Positions 9,411-17,651 of a DNA stretch of 64,000 bases are shown here, in pieces. The notes beneath the pieces were generated by a model. The model made no database searches. It saw nothing but the letters and a program-made list of their open reading frames with translations, and was not told the DNA's origin. The position numbers and the translations under genes were made by a program. Numbering within the stretch: the first letter of the stretch is position 1; each line of letters starts with the position of its first letter. Origin of the DNA: Caenimonas koreensis DSM 17982 (GTDB taxonomy: Bacteria; Pseudomonadota; Gammaproteobacteria; Burkholderiales; Burkholderiaceae_C); contig NZ_WJBU01000011.1 in NCBI RefSeq assembly GCF_009646335.1, positions 62,001-126,000 of the forward strand, written 5' to 3'.

Positions 9411-10310
9411 TCAAAGCTTGTTGCGGGTCAGCACGCGGGCCAGGATGTTCAGGGCCAGCACGGTCGCGGTGATGATGAAGACGCCAGCCCAGGCCAGCTT
9501 TTGCCAGTTTTCGTAAGGGCTCATGGCGAACTTGAAGATGGTCACCGGCAAGCTCGCCATCGGCTGGCCGAGATCGTTGGTAAAGAACTGGTTGTTCAGC
9601 GCCGTGAAAAGCAGCGGCGCGGTCTCGCCAGCGATACGCGCCACAGCCAGCAGCACGCCCGTCACCACACCAGCACGCGCAGCGCGCAGCGTGATGCTCA
9701 TGATCACCTTCCACTTCGGCGCGCCCAGCGCGTAAGCCGCTTCGCGCTGCCCCGAGGGCACCAGCATCAGCATGCTTTCTGTCGTGCGGATCACCACGGG
9801 AATCACGATCAATGCGAGCGCCATCACGCCTGCCCAGCCCGAGAACGACTTGTAGCGAGACACGATCACCGCGTACACAAACAGGCCGATCACGATGGAG
9901 GGTGCCGACAGCAAGATGTCGTTGACGAAGCGCGTGAGCGAGCCGAGCCAGCCCTTCACGTCGTATTCGGCCAGGTAGATGCCCGCCATGACGCCGATCG
10001 GCGCGCCGACGAAAGTCGCCAGCGTCACCATCAGCAAAGAGCCCCACAGCGCATTGGCAAGGCCACCGGCCTCATTGGGCGGCGGCGTCATCTGGCTGAA
10101 GGTTGCCCATGTGAGGCCGCCGATGCCAAGCACCACGGTCTCCCAGAGGATCCACACGAGCCAGAACAGGCCAAATGCCATGGCACCCATCGAGAGTGTC
10201 AGTGCCACCTTATTGACTCGCTTGCGCGAAGCAAACTTGCGCTCACGCATGGCGTTAGCGTCGGCCGTGCGGATCAGACGTGCGCCGGTCCCCGTATCGG
10301 TAGCGCTCAT
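9411..10310 (-). CDS. pstA: Phosphate ABC transporter permease PstA
   Basis: PstA is one of the two membrane subunits of the phosphate importer. The 299-residue protein has about six transmembrane segments, starting near residue 40, and the EAA-like loop [20 protein letters not shown] (about residues 180-199) that contacts PstB. It follows a cytoplasmic N-terminus of some 35 residues. Its ATG overlaps the pstC stop by 4 nt, indicating translational coupling. Confidence 0.96.
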   Translation of the reverse strand: MSATDTGTGARLIRTADANAMRERKFASRKRVNKVALTLSMGAMAFGLFWLVWILWETVVLGIGGLTWATFSQMTPPPNEAGGLANALWGSLLMVTLATFVGAPIGVMAGIYLAEYDVKGWLGSLTRFVNDILLSAPSIVIGLFVYAVIVSRYKSFSGWAGVMALALIVIPVVIRTTESMLMLVPSGQREAAYALGAPKWKVIMSITLRAARAGVVTGVLLAVARIAGETAPLLFTALNNQFFTNDLGQPMASLPVTIFKFAMSPYENWQKLAWAGVFIITATVLALNILARVLTRNKL

Positions 10311-11269
10311 GATGCGGCTCCCTCATTGCGGCGCAGTCGCGCGAGCAACAGCTTGGACAGCGTCAGCACCACAAACGTGATGAAGAACAGCACGAGTCCG
10401 AGGTAGATCAGCGAGGCTTGGTGCAGGCCCTCGCTGGCTTCCGCAAATTCATTCGCGAGTGCCGAGGTGATGCTGTTGGCCGCCTGGAACAGCGACAGAG
10501 AATCGAGCTGGTTGAAGTTGCCGATGACGAACGTGACGGCCATCGTCTCGCCAATCGCGCGGCCCAGGCCCAGCATGATCCCGCCGACAACGCCTGCCTT
10601 GGTGTACGGCAGCACGACTTTCGACACCACTTCCCACGTCGTTGAGCCCAGCGCGTAGGCCGACTCTTTCAGCATGGGCGGTGTCACGTCGAATACGTCT
10701 CGCATCACCGCGGCGATGAACGGGATGATCATGATCGCGAGGATGATGCCGGCGGACAGGATGCCGATACCCACTGGCGGGCCGGATACGAATGCGCCGA
10801 GCACCGGCACACCGGCAAAGAGCGTCTGCAATGGCGTCTGGACGTACTTCGCCAGGATCGGGCCGAACACGAGCAAGCCCCACATGCCATAGACGATCGA
10901 CGGAACTGCCGCGAGCAATTCAATGGCCGTGCCCAGCGGTCGCTTGAGCCATGCGGGCGAGAGTTCAGTGAGAAACAGCGCAATGCCGAAACTGACAGGC
11001 ACCGCGATGATGAGCGCTATCGCCGAAGTGGCGAGCGTGCCGTAGATCATCACCAGGCCGCCGAACTCCAGCGTGACGGGGTCCCATACGCTGTTGGTGA
11101 GAAAGCCCAGGCCGAACTTGTTGATCGCCGGCCATGCGCCAACCACGAGCGACAAGAGGATGCCGGCCAGCAGGCTCAGCGTCAGGAGGGCCGCGCCCTT
11201 GGCGGCCCAGCCGAAGAGCCGGTCGGCGATCGGGCCCATGCGCATCGACGCGGGCGGACGGGGATTCAT
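10307..11269 (-). CDS. pstC: Phosphate ABC transporter permease PstC
   Basis: PstC pairs with PstA to form the phosphate channel of the Pst importer. From the ATG at 11269 the product is 320 residues with about six hydrophobic segments and the coupling loop [20 protein letters not shown]. Start choice: the frame runs open up to 11422 but that overlaps pstS; the ATG at 11269 begins [19 protein letters not shown] and has a purine-rich stretch AAGGGCGAGCGAG before it. The ATG at 11293 (eight residues longer) is an alternative. A possible hairpin sits between pstS and pstC. Confidence 0.94.
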   Translation of the reverse strand: MNPRPPASMRMGPIADRLFGWAAKGAALLTLSLLAGILLSLVVGAWPAINKFGLGFLTNSVWDPVTLEFGGLVMIYGTLATSAIALIIAVPVSFGIALFLTELSPAWLKRPLGTAIELLAAVPSIVYGMWGLLVFGPILAKYVQTPLQTLFAGVPVLGAFVSGPPVGIGILSAGIILAIMIIPFIAAVMRDVFDVTPPMLKESAYALGSTTWEVVSKVVLPYTKAGVVGGIMLGLGRAIGETMAVTFVIGNFNQLDSLSLFQAANSITSALANEFAEASEGLHQASLIYLGLVLFFITFVVLTLSKLLLARLRRNEGAAS

Positions 11270-11296
11270 TTCTCGCTCGCCCTTCGCACGCATGGA

Positions 11297-11327
11297 GTCA
11301 GGAAGTTGCGCGGCCTCATGGCCTGAC
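11297..11327 (-). other. Possible mRNA hairpin between pstS and pstC
   Basis: GTCAGG (11297-11302) can pair with CCTGAC (11322-11327); alternatively GGCC-TCAT-GGCC inside it can pair. In other bacteria such hairpins let pstS be made in excess over the permease genes by stabilising or partly terminating the message. There is no T-tract here, so I read it only as a possible processing or stabilising element. Confidence 0.35.
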
Positions 11328-11345
11328 AGTGTAGAGGACACGTTC

Positions 11346-12380
11346 TTACTTGTAAGCGATTGCCTTGCCGGACGCGTCCTTGATGTCGCCCCACGCCTTG
11401 GCGATCTGCGCCTTGACTGCATCAGGCATCGGAACGTAGTCGAGGTCGTCAGCCGTCTTGTCGCCGTTCTTGTAAGCCCAGTCGAAGAACTTCAGGGTTG
11501 CTGCTGCTTCTGCCGGCTTGTCCTGCACCTTGTACATGATGATGTACGTCGGGTTCGTGATCGGCCATGCATCCTTGCCCGGCTGGTCGGTAGTGATCTG
11601 GTAGAACGTCTTGGCCCAGTCAGCGCCGGCTGCTGCCGACTTGAACGCCGTATCGCTCGGCGGCACGAAGTTGCCATCGCGGTTCTTGAGCAGCGTGTAC
11701 GTCATCTTGTTTTGCTTGACGTAAGCGTATTCAACGTAGCCGATCGAGTTGGGCAGGCGGCCCACGAAAGCGGCGACGCCTTCATTGCCCTTGCCGCCAG
11801 CGCCCGTGGGCCAGTTCACTGCGGTGCCATCACCGACCTTGGCCTTCCACTCAGGGTTCACCTTCGAGAGGTAGTTCGTGAAGATGAACGTGGTGCCCGA
11901 GCCATCGGCGCGGCGCACCACCGAGATAGCAGCATCAGGCAGCGGCACGCCAGGGTTCAGTGCGGCAATCGCGGGGTCGTTCCACTTGGCGATCTTGCCC
12001 AGGTAGATGTCGCCGAGCACCTGGCCCGTGAGCTTCATCTGGCCGGGCGCGATGCCCTTGATGTTGACCACGGGAACGACGCCCCCGATGACGGTCGGGA
12101 ACTGCATCTGGCCCTTCTTGGCCAGGTCTTCGTCCTTGATGGGCATGTCGGAAGCGCCGAACGCAACGGTCTTTGCATCGATCTGGCGGATGCCGGCGCC
12201 GGAGCCGACGGACTGGTAGTTGATCTTGACGCCGGTGGCCTTGTTGTAGTCGGAGGCCCACTTGGCATACAGCGGGGCCGGGAACGTGGCGCCCGCGCCG
12301 GTGATGTCTTGCGCGGCAGCCAGGGCGGTGAACGACAGCGCGACGGCGCTGCACAGGACGAATCGGGAGACAGAAATCAT
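11346..12380 (-). CDS. pstS: Phosphate ABC transporter substrate-binding protein
   Basis: PstS binds phosphate in the periplasm and hands it to PstCA. The 344-residue protein has a signal peptide ([17 protein letters not shown]..., cleaved after ALAAA) and the PstS motifs [25 protein letters not shown] and [16 protein letters not shown], which line the phosphate site. The start at 12380 is chosen because it opens directly into a signal peptide and has GAGGTG as ribosome-binding site; an in-frame ATG at 12452 would put the Pho box inside the gene. It is first in an eight-gene operon running to ppk2. Confidence 0.97.
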   Translation of the reverse strand: MISVSRFVLCSAVALSFTALAAAQDITGAGATFPAPLYAKWASDYNKATGVKINYQSVGSGAGIRQIDAKTVAFGASDMPIKDEDLAKKGQMQFPTVIGGVVPVVNIKGIAPGQMKLTGQVLGDIYLGKIAKWNDPAIAALNPGVPLPDAAISVVRRADGSGTTFIFTNYLSKVNPEWKAKVGDGTAVNWPTGAGGKGNEGVAAFVGRLPNSIGYVEYAYVKQNKMTYTLLKNRDGNFVPPSDTAFKSAAAGADWAKTFYQITTDQPGKDAWPITNPTYIIMYKVQDKPAEAAATLKFFDWAYKNGDKTADDLDYVPMPDAVKAQIAKAWGDIKDASGKAIAYK

Positions 12381-12418
12381 GCTGAACACCTCGTTGGTTG
12401 TTGCTAAGGGTTGCGCCG

Positions 12419-12452
12419 ACTCTAAGAAGCTTTTGTGACATTGCCATGACAT
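12419..12452 (-). promoter_or_regulatory. Pho box and -10 element of the pstS promoter
   Basis: On the minus strand, ATGTCAT (12452-12446) and ATGTCAC (12441-12435) are direct heptamers exactly 11 bp apart, the PhoB-box pattern. After a 10-bp gap comes TAGAGT (12424-12419), a plausible -10. This geometry is that of PhoB-activated promoters, where the box replaces the -35. Confidence 0.85.
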
Positions 12453-12467
12453 GGCCGCCCAAGGGCG

Positions 12468-12523
12468 CTGTCATCTCCATGTCACATGACCGTCACGGAT
12501 GTGTCACGTGCAGTTCCTAAGCT
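12468..12523 (+). promoter_or_regulatory. Four-repeat Pho box and -10 element facing the fasciclin gene
   Basis: Four plus-strand heptamers lie at exactly 11-bp steps: CTGTCAT (12468), ATGTCAC (12479), CCGTCAC (12490) and GTGTCAC (12501). The last is followed, after 10 bp, by TAAGCT (12518-12523). This equals two adjacent PhoB boxes oriented toward the fasciclin gene and is more extensive than the one facing pstS. Confidence 0.85.
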
Positions 12524-12567
12524 TTGCGGGAGTCAAACCCATAGCCAGAAGGACCAGAAGGAAAACC

Positions 12568-13050
12568 ATGTCGTTCAACCGAATCCTCGCACTCGTGCCC
12601 ACCATCGCCCTCGTGGCGGCCTGCGCCAGCCAGCCGGCGGCTACGCCCGTGAGCGTCGCCGACACCATCGCACGCGACCCCGAACTCAGCACACTCAACA
12701 GCCTGGTCGTCAAGGCAGGCCTGGCCGACACGCTCAAGGCCCAGGGCCCCTACACGGTCTTCGCACCGACCAACGAGGCCTTCAAGGCCGTGCCCGCCAA
12801 AACCATGGATGACCTGGCCAAAGACCCCGCCAAGCTCAAGGCCGTGCTGACATACCACGTCGTGCCTTCGCAGCTCACGTCGTCGCAGGTCAAGACACAG
12901 AACGTCAAGAGCGCGCAGGGTGCCAACCTGGCGCTGTCGAAAGCGGGCGACTTCGTCACCGTGGAAGACGCGATGGTCACCCATGCTGACGTGATGGCGA
13001 CCAACGGCGTCGTGCACTCGGTCGACCGGGTCCTGATGCCCCCGCGCTGA
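12568..13050 (+). CDS. Fasciclin-domain (FAS1) lipoprotein
   Basis: The 160-residue product has a lipoprotein signal peptide ending in the lipobox LVAAC (Cys at about residue 18), then one FAS1 domain with the typical pieces LVVKAGLADTLK, GPYTVFAPTNEAF, LTYHVVPSQL and NGVVHSVDRVLMP. FAS1 domains mediate adhesion or matrix contacts; bacterial ones are poorly understood. The start at 12568 is supported by the ribosome-binding site AGAAGGA and the signal peptide. It is preceded by a four-repeat Pho box, so it is probably phosphate-starvation induced. The next gene starts 4 nt downstream, likely in the same transcript. Confidence 0.88.
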   Translation: MSFNRILALVPTIALVAACASQPAATPVSVADTIARDPELSTLNSLVVKAGLADTLKAQGPYTVFAPTNEAFKAVPAKTMDDLAKDPAKLKAVLTYHVVPSQLTSSQVKTQNVKSAQGANLALSKAGDFVTVEDAMVTHADVMATNGVVHSVDRVLMPPR

Positions 13051-13054
13051 TCCA

Positions 13055-14191
13055 GTGGCATTCACATCCCTCACCCGCCGGGGCGCGATCCTGGCGGGTT
13101 GTGCATTGGCGGCCGCACCTCGCGCGTTTGCGCAGCCGGCCAAGCCCGCAGCTGGCGCGCGTGCTGTCACGGTCGCGCAGCTCTTCGATACGTCGGCCAC
13201 ACAACAGGATGTCTCGAAAGACTTCCTGATCGGCTCGCGCGCTGCCTGGCAGGACATCAACCTCAGGGGCGGCCTGCATGGCCGCGCCGTGCAGCACACA
13301 TCCATCGAGGTCGATGGCAGCGCGGCCAGTGTCCGCGCGGCGATTGCGCAGCTGCGGGACAACCCATCGGTCGTCGTGTTGTCCGGCACGGCCGGTGACA
13401 TCACTGCGGGTCACGTCGTGGCGACGCTGAAGCAGGAGCGGCTGGGCATCGCGCACGTCGCGCCATGGCTGCAGAACTCCAGCCTCGACATCGACGAGCG
13501 CACCTTCCCCATCTTCGCTGCGCGCCAGGAGCAGATCGTGCACGCCCTCAAGTCACTGACAGTGATGAGCGTGCAGGAGATCGGTGCGGTCTATGCAAGC
13601 GATGTCGAATTCAACGCCTACCAGCAGGAGTTCGAGCGCAGCGCGGCCGACTTAAAGATCAAGCTACAGACTTTCCGCGCCGGCGGCGACCTCATTCGTC
13701 TCGGGCAAAAACTGACGCAAACCACACCGGCGATCCTGCTGTTCGTCGGCGGCACGCCCGAGCTCGCGCAGTTCACGCAGGGGCTCGAGAAGCAGTCGCG
13801 CCAGCGCTATGTGGTCGCGCTCGCGGACGTGAACCTGCAGACGCTCATGCAGATGGGCGCCGCGCGCAACACACCCATCATTGCGACGCAGGCGGTGCCG
13901 GTGGTGACAGCCAGCGTTCCTGTCGTGCGCATGTACCGCGAGGCGCTCGCCAAGCTATTCGACGAACCACCCACTCCGCTGAGCCTGGCCGGCTTCATCG
14001 CCGCGCGCTACACGTTTGAAGTGCTGCGCGACGCCGACGCAAACCTGACGCGGCAAAGCGCCCTCGCCGCCTTCCAGCGGCGCGCCAACCTGGACGTGGG
14101 CGGCTTTCGCGTGAGCTTTGACCAGCGCCGTCGCGGCGGCACTTTCGTGACGCAGAGCATGCTCACGCAAGACGGCCGGGTGATCGGCTGA
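13055..14191 (+). CDS. Orphan ABC transporter substrate-binding protein (branched-chain amino-acid type fold)
   Basis: This 378-residue protein starts with GTG 4 nt after the fasciclin gene. Its N-terminus has a twin-arginine-like signal (TRRGAILAG, cleavage likely after PRAFA). An LAGC sequence could be read as a lipobox but the hydrophobic stretch before it is very short. The mature part resembles the type-I periplasmic binding proteins of the LivJ/ANL-receptor kind: AWQDINLRGGLHGR near the N-terminus, two alternating alpha/beta lobes, and QRRRGGTFV near the end. No permease or ATPase gene is adjacent, so its ligand and partners are unknown. Its position implies control by the Pho box upstream of the fasciclin gene. 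Confidence 0.75.
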   Translation: MAFTSLTRRGAILAGCALAAAPRAFAQPAKPAAGARAVTVAQLFDTSATQQDVSKDFLIGSRAAWQDINLRGGLHGRAVQHTSIEVDGSAASVRAAIAQLRDNPSVVVLSGTAGDITAGHVVATLKQERLGIAHVAPWLQNSSLDIDERTFPIFAARQEQIVHALKSLTVMSVQEIGAVYASDVEFNAYQQEFERSAADLKIKLQTFRAGGDLIRLGQKLTQTTPAILLFVGGTPELAQFTQGLEKQSRQRYVVALADVNLQTLMQMGAARNTPIIATQAVPVVTASVPVVRMYREALAKLFDEPPTPLSLAGFIAARYTFEVLRDADANLTRQSALAAFQRRANLDVGGFRVSFDQRRRGGTFVTQSMLTQDGRVIG

Positions 14192-14230
14192 ACCTGCAAG
14201 TATGCCCCTTCACGGGAGTCGCAGCCTTCG

Positions 14231-14254
14231 ATATTTCCACTATCATAGAAATAT
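14231..14254 (+). promoter_or_regulatory. Putative ArsR operator with overlapping -10
   Basis: ATATTTC (14231-14237) and GAAATAT (14248-14254) form a perfect 7-bp inverted repeat around 10 bp, and TATCAT inside it (14241-14246) is a good -10. An AT-rich palindrome over the -10, directly before an ArsR gene, is the usual site of self-repression. The right half-site overlaps the first bases of the ATG at 14253. Confidence 0.65.
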
Positions 14255-15116
14255 GAATGAGTCAGCGATGAATGAACCCGAAGCCGTCCAGAGCCTGGCG
14301 GCGCTTGCCCAAAACATGCGCCTGCGCGTGTTCCGGTCCCTGGTGGTTGCCGGACCCGAAGGCCAGACCCCCGGCCTGCTCAGCGAGCAACTTCAGGTGC
14401 CAGCTGCGACGCTGTCGTTTCACCTGAAAGAGCTGGCTCATGCCCGGCTCATTTCGCAGGAACGCGATGGCCGCAACCTGATTTACCGCGCGAATTTCGA
14501 CCGAATGAATGCGCTGCTCGGCTACCTCACCGAGCACTGCTGCCAGGGCGAATCCTGCAGCGCTTCGCCATTGAACCGCGAGAGCCTTCCTTCAACCCCT
14601 ACGGAGAATCGAGTGAGCAACTCACCGCTGAACGTGCTGTTCCTCTGCACCCACAACTCTGCCCGCAGCATCCTGGCCGAGGCCATCCTCAATTCAATTG
14701 GCAAAGGCCAGTTCAAAGCCTTTTCCGCAGGCAGCAGCCCGCGCGAGAACCAGAAGCCCAACCCCTTGGCGCTCACGGTGCTGCAGCAAGCCGGCATCAG
14801 CACCGAGGGCCTTCACAGCAAGAGCTGGGACGACTTTGCGCAACCCGGCGCACCGGCGATGGACCTGATCATCACCGTCTGCGACAACGCGGCAGGCGAG
14901 GTGTGCCCCGTCTGGCCGGGCCATCCGGCAACCGCACATTGGGGCTACCCCGATCCGTCCGAGGTGCAAGGAACTGACGCCGAGCGCCTTGAGGCGTTCA
15001 GGGTCACGCTGCACGCCATCAAGCGCCGGCTCGACCTGCTGGTGAGCCTGCCGCACGAACGGCTCGAAAGCATGGCGCTGGAGACCACGGCGCGCACCCT
15101 CGCCCGGCAAGCCTGA
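14253..15116 (+). CDS. ArsR regulator - arsenate reductase (ArsC, thioredoxin type) fusion protein
   Basis: One 287-residue chain joins two functions. Residues 1-100 are an ArsR/SmtB winged helix (GLLSEQLQVPAATLSFHLKE) ending in a cysteine cluster CCQGESC (Cys96, 97, 102), like the C-terminal arsenite site of the Acidithiobacillus-type ArsR. From about residue 123 comes a low-molecular-weight phosphatase-like arsenate reductase with the P-loop CTHNSAR, the second and third redox cysteines in TVCDNAAGEVCPVWPG, and HWGYPDPS. It should reduce arsenate to arsenite and repress its own operon until arsenite binds. The ATG at 14253 lies 6 nt after the -10, so the message may be leaderless; the ATG at 14268 is an alternative. 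Confidence 0.9.
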   Translation: MNESAMNEPEAVQSLAALAQNMRLRVFRSLVVAGPEGQTPGLLSEQLQVPAATLSFHLKELAHARLISQERDGRNLIYRANFDRMNALLGYLTEHCCQGESCSASPLNRESLPSTPTENRVSNSPLNVLFLCTHNSARSILAEAILNSIGKGQFKAFSAGSSPRENQKPNPLALTVLQQAGISTEGLHSKSWDDFAQPGAPAMDLIITVCDNAAGEVCPVWPGHPATAHWGYPDPSEVQGTDAERLEAFRVTLHAIKRRLDLLVSLPHERLESMALETTARTLARQA

Positions 15117-15119
15117 TCC

Positions 15120-15815
15120 ATGAAAAAGATGCCGCGAGCGCTGCTCGCTGAATTCATCGGCACAGGCATTCTGCTTTGCGCCGTGATCGGCTCCGGGATC
15201 ATGGCCGAGCGGCTGAGCGGCGGCAACGTGGGCGTGGCGCTGCTCGCCAACACGCTTGCGACTGTGTTCATCCTGTATGTGCTGATCGAAGTGTTAGGCC
15301 CCATCAGCGGCGCGCACTTCAATCCGGTTGTGACAGTTGTGCTGGCCGCCCGGCAGGCCGAAAGCGCCTACGACAGGTTTACCCTGCCCGCACTTTTCAT
15401 CGTGGCCCAACTTGCTGGCGCCATCGCTGGCGCTGCGTTAGCTAACGCCATGTTCGATCTGCCGCTGATCCAAGCCAGCACCAAACTGCGCGGGGGCTGG
15501 GGCCAGTGGCTGGCCGAGGCAGTGGCCGCAGCAGGCTTGATCTTCGTGATCCTGCGCGCGCCTGCCGGCAAAGCAGCCGCGCTGGTGGCCTGCTACATCG
15601 GCGCTGCGTACTGGTTCACATCGAGTACTTCGTTCGCCAACCCCGCCGCTGTGTTCGGGCGCATGTGGAGCGACACCTTTGCTGGTGTTGCGCCGGCAAG
15701 CGCACTGGGCTTTATTGCAGCCCAGGTGGCCGGTGGCGCAGCCGGAACAGCGCTGTCTTCCTGCTTCGATACAAGCAGCGCGTCAATCAGCGCGCCATCT
15801 GAAGACCAAACATGA
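15120..15815 (+). CDS. MIP/aquaporin family channel of the arsenic operon (AqpS-like)
   Basis: The 231-residue protein has six hydrophobic segments and both half-helix motifs of the aquaporin family: NPV (residues 68-70, where most members have NPA) and NPA (174-176), followed by the selectivity-filter Arg181. AqpS channels in rhizobial ars operons let arsenite leave the cell down its gradient after ArsC makes it from arsenate. Position between the arsRC fusion (3-nt gap) and arsA (4-nt overlap) supports that role. Channel selectivity for arsenite over water or glycerol is inference. Confidence 0.85.
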   Translation: MKKMPRALLAEFIGTGILLCAVIGSGIMAERLSGGNVGVALLANTLATVFILYVLIEVLGPISGAHFNPVVTVVLAARQAESAYDRFTLPALFIVAQLAGAIAGAALANAMFDLPLIQASTKLRGGWGQWLAEAVAAAGLIFVILRAPAGKAAALVACYIGAAYWFTSSTSFANPAAVFGRMWSDTFAGVAPASALGFIAAQVAGGAAGTALSSCFDTSSASISAPSEDQT

Positions 15816-17590
15816 ATGCGCTGAGCCAACCCACACGATTTCTTTTCTTCACGGGCAAAGGCGGTGTCGGAAAGACATCCCTGTCGACCGCGACTGCGAT
15901 CGCGCTTGCTGACGCGGGCAAGAAGGTGCTGCTGGTCAGCACCGACGCCGCATCGAACCTCGACGAGATGCTGGGCATCGTGCTTGCCAACACGCCCGTT
16001 GCCGTGCCCGGTGCGCCTGGCCTGTCGGTGCTCAATATCGACCCGGACACAGCGGCACATGCGTACCGCCAACGCGTTCTGGCGCAGATGGGTGCGGGCA
16101 CGAGCGAAGCCGAGCTGTCGGCTGTGCGCGAACAGCTCTCGGGCGCTTGCACAACTGAGATCGCATCGTTCGACGAATTCGCATCGCTGCTCTCGAGCGA
16201 CGATACGCGCTTCGACCACATCGTCTTCGACACGGCACCCACCGGCCACACCTTGCGCCTGCTGAGCTTGCCCAAGGCGTGGAGCGGCTTTCTCGCCGGC
16301 AACGACCGCGGCGCTTCGTGCCTGGGCCCGCACTCGGGCCTGAAGATGCAAGAGGCGCGATTCAAGGCGGCGCTCGACGCGCTGAGCGATCCAGCACAGA
16401 CCACCGTGGTGCTGGTGACCCGGCCCGACAAAGGCGCGATCGCCGAGGCTGCGCGCACATCGGATGAGTTGCGCACGCTGGGCCTGAACAACCAGCGCCT
16501 GGTGATCAACGGCTGCTTTCACGCGACCGATCCAGCCGACATGGTTGCCGCATCCATTGAAGCATTGGGCGAGCAAGCCATCGCGCAGATGCCTGCATCA
16601 CTGCTGGCATTACCGCAGGACCGCGTGCCACTGCGGCAGTTCGACACCGTAGGGCTGCCTGCGTTGCGCGCCCTGCTCGGCTCTGCGCCAGCCCCGGCAC
16701 TGCAGGTGCGCGCCACTGCCGACGACCACGTTGACCAATTCCTCGGGCTGGGCAGCCTCGCCGACGAGCTGGCGCTGGCGGGCCGTGGCTTGATCATGGT
16801 GATGGGCAAAGGCGGTGTCGGCAAAACGACGGTGGCTGCGGCCCTCGCACTCGGGCTCATCCAGCGCGGCAACACGGTGCATCTCAGCACGACGGACCCC
16901 GCGGCACACCTGGCGGTGACGCTGCAAGGCGAAGTGCCCGGCCTGAACGTGGACCGCATTGACCCCAAGGTTGAAACCCAGCGCTACATCGACAAGATGA
17001 TGGCGGCAAAGTCGCCCGGTCTTGATGCGCAAGAACAAGCATTGCTGCTTGAAGACCTGCAGTCGCCCTGCACCGAAGAGGTGGCTGTCTTCCACGCGTT
17101 CTCGCGAGTCGTGAGCGAGGCGCGCAGCGCTTTTGTCGTGCTGGACACGGCGCCGACCGGCCACTCGTTGCTGCTGATGGACGCGACAGGCGCCTACCAC
17201 CGGCAGATGATGCGCGACTACGAAGGCCTGGGCGCCGCACGCGTGGTCACGCCGCTCATGCGGCTGCAGGATGCCGCGTACACCAAGATCATCCTGGTCA
17301 CGCTGCCAGAAGTCACGCCCGTGTCGCAAGCCGCCGCCCTGCAGACAGATTTGCGCAGAGCGGGTGTCGACCCGTATGCATGGGTGCTGAACAAGAGTGT
17401 GCTGGCTGCAGGCACAAGCGACCCGCTGCTGGGTGCGCGCCTGAATGGCGAGCGCGTGCAGCTTGAGAGAATTTCGGGCGGGCTCGCGAGCCGCTTGTTC
17501 GTCGTGCCGTGGCTGGTTCACGCACCCGTTGGAGTGGAACAGCTGTCAAAGTTGGCCTGTCCAGCTCACAGCCAGATGCAAGCTTCGTAG
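15812..17590 (+). CDS. arsA: Arsenical pump-driving ATPase ArsA
   Basis: ArsA is the arsenite-stimulated ATPase that energises the ArsB permease. This 592-residue protein has the full duplicated layout: P-loops FTGKGGVGKTS (residues 13-23) and MGKGGVGKTT (331-340), and a DTAPTGH signature in each half. The three cysteines that bind arsenite in the plasmid R773 enzyme are present, at 113 (LSGACTTEIA), 170 (RGASCLGP) and 420 (LQSPCTEEVA). The unusual point is context: no arsB, ACR3 or arsD gene is seen in the window, only an aquaporin. The start overlaps the aquaporin stop by 4 nt. Confidence 0.95.
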   Translation: MNALSQPTRFLFFTGKGGVGKTSLSTATAIALADAGKKVLLVSTDAASNLDEMLGIVLANTPVAVPGAPGLSVLNIDPDTAAHAYRQRVLAQMGAGTSEAELSAVREQLSGACTTEIASFDEFASLLSSDDTRFDHIVFDTAPTGHTLRLLSLPKAWSGFLAGNDRGASCLGPHSGLKMQEARFKAALDALSDPAQTTVVLVTRPDKGAIAEAARTSDELRTLGLNNQRLVINGCFHATDPADMVAASIEALGEQAIAQMPASLLALPQDRVPLRQFDTVGLPALRALLGSAPAPALQVRATADDHVDQFLGLGSLADELALAGRGLIMVMGKGGVGKTTVAAALALGLIQRGNTVHLSTTDPAAHLAVTLQGEVPGLNVDRIDPKVETQRYIDKMMAAKSPGLDAQEQALLLEDLQSPCTEEVAVFHAFSRVVSEARSAFVVLDTAPTGHSLLLMDATGAYHRQMMRDYEGLGAARVVTPLMRLQDAAYTKIILVTLPEVTPVSQAAALQTDLRRAGVDPYAWVLNKSVLAAGTSDPLLGARLNGERVQLERISGGLASRLFVVPWLVHAPVGVEQLSKLACPAHSQMQAS

Positions 17591-17651
17591 TGCGCTCGAC
17601 ACGTCGGCGTGGCATGCCGATGCTATGCTGGCCGAAACCAAATCAAACAGC

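Noticed and set aside
13055..13120. Lipobox LAGC in the solute-binding protein
   Set aside because: The hydrophobic stretch before the cysteine is only about five residues; the longer segment ending in AFA fits a cleavable (twin-arginine-like) signal better.
17591..17651. A Pho box in front of ppx
   Set aside because: I looked for TGTCA-type heptamers at 11-bp spacing and found none in this gap.
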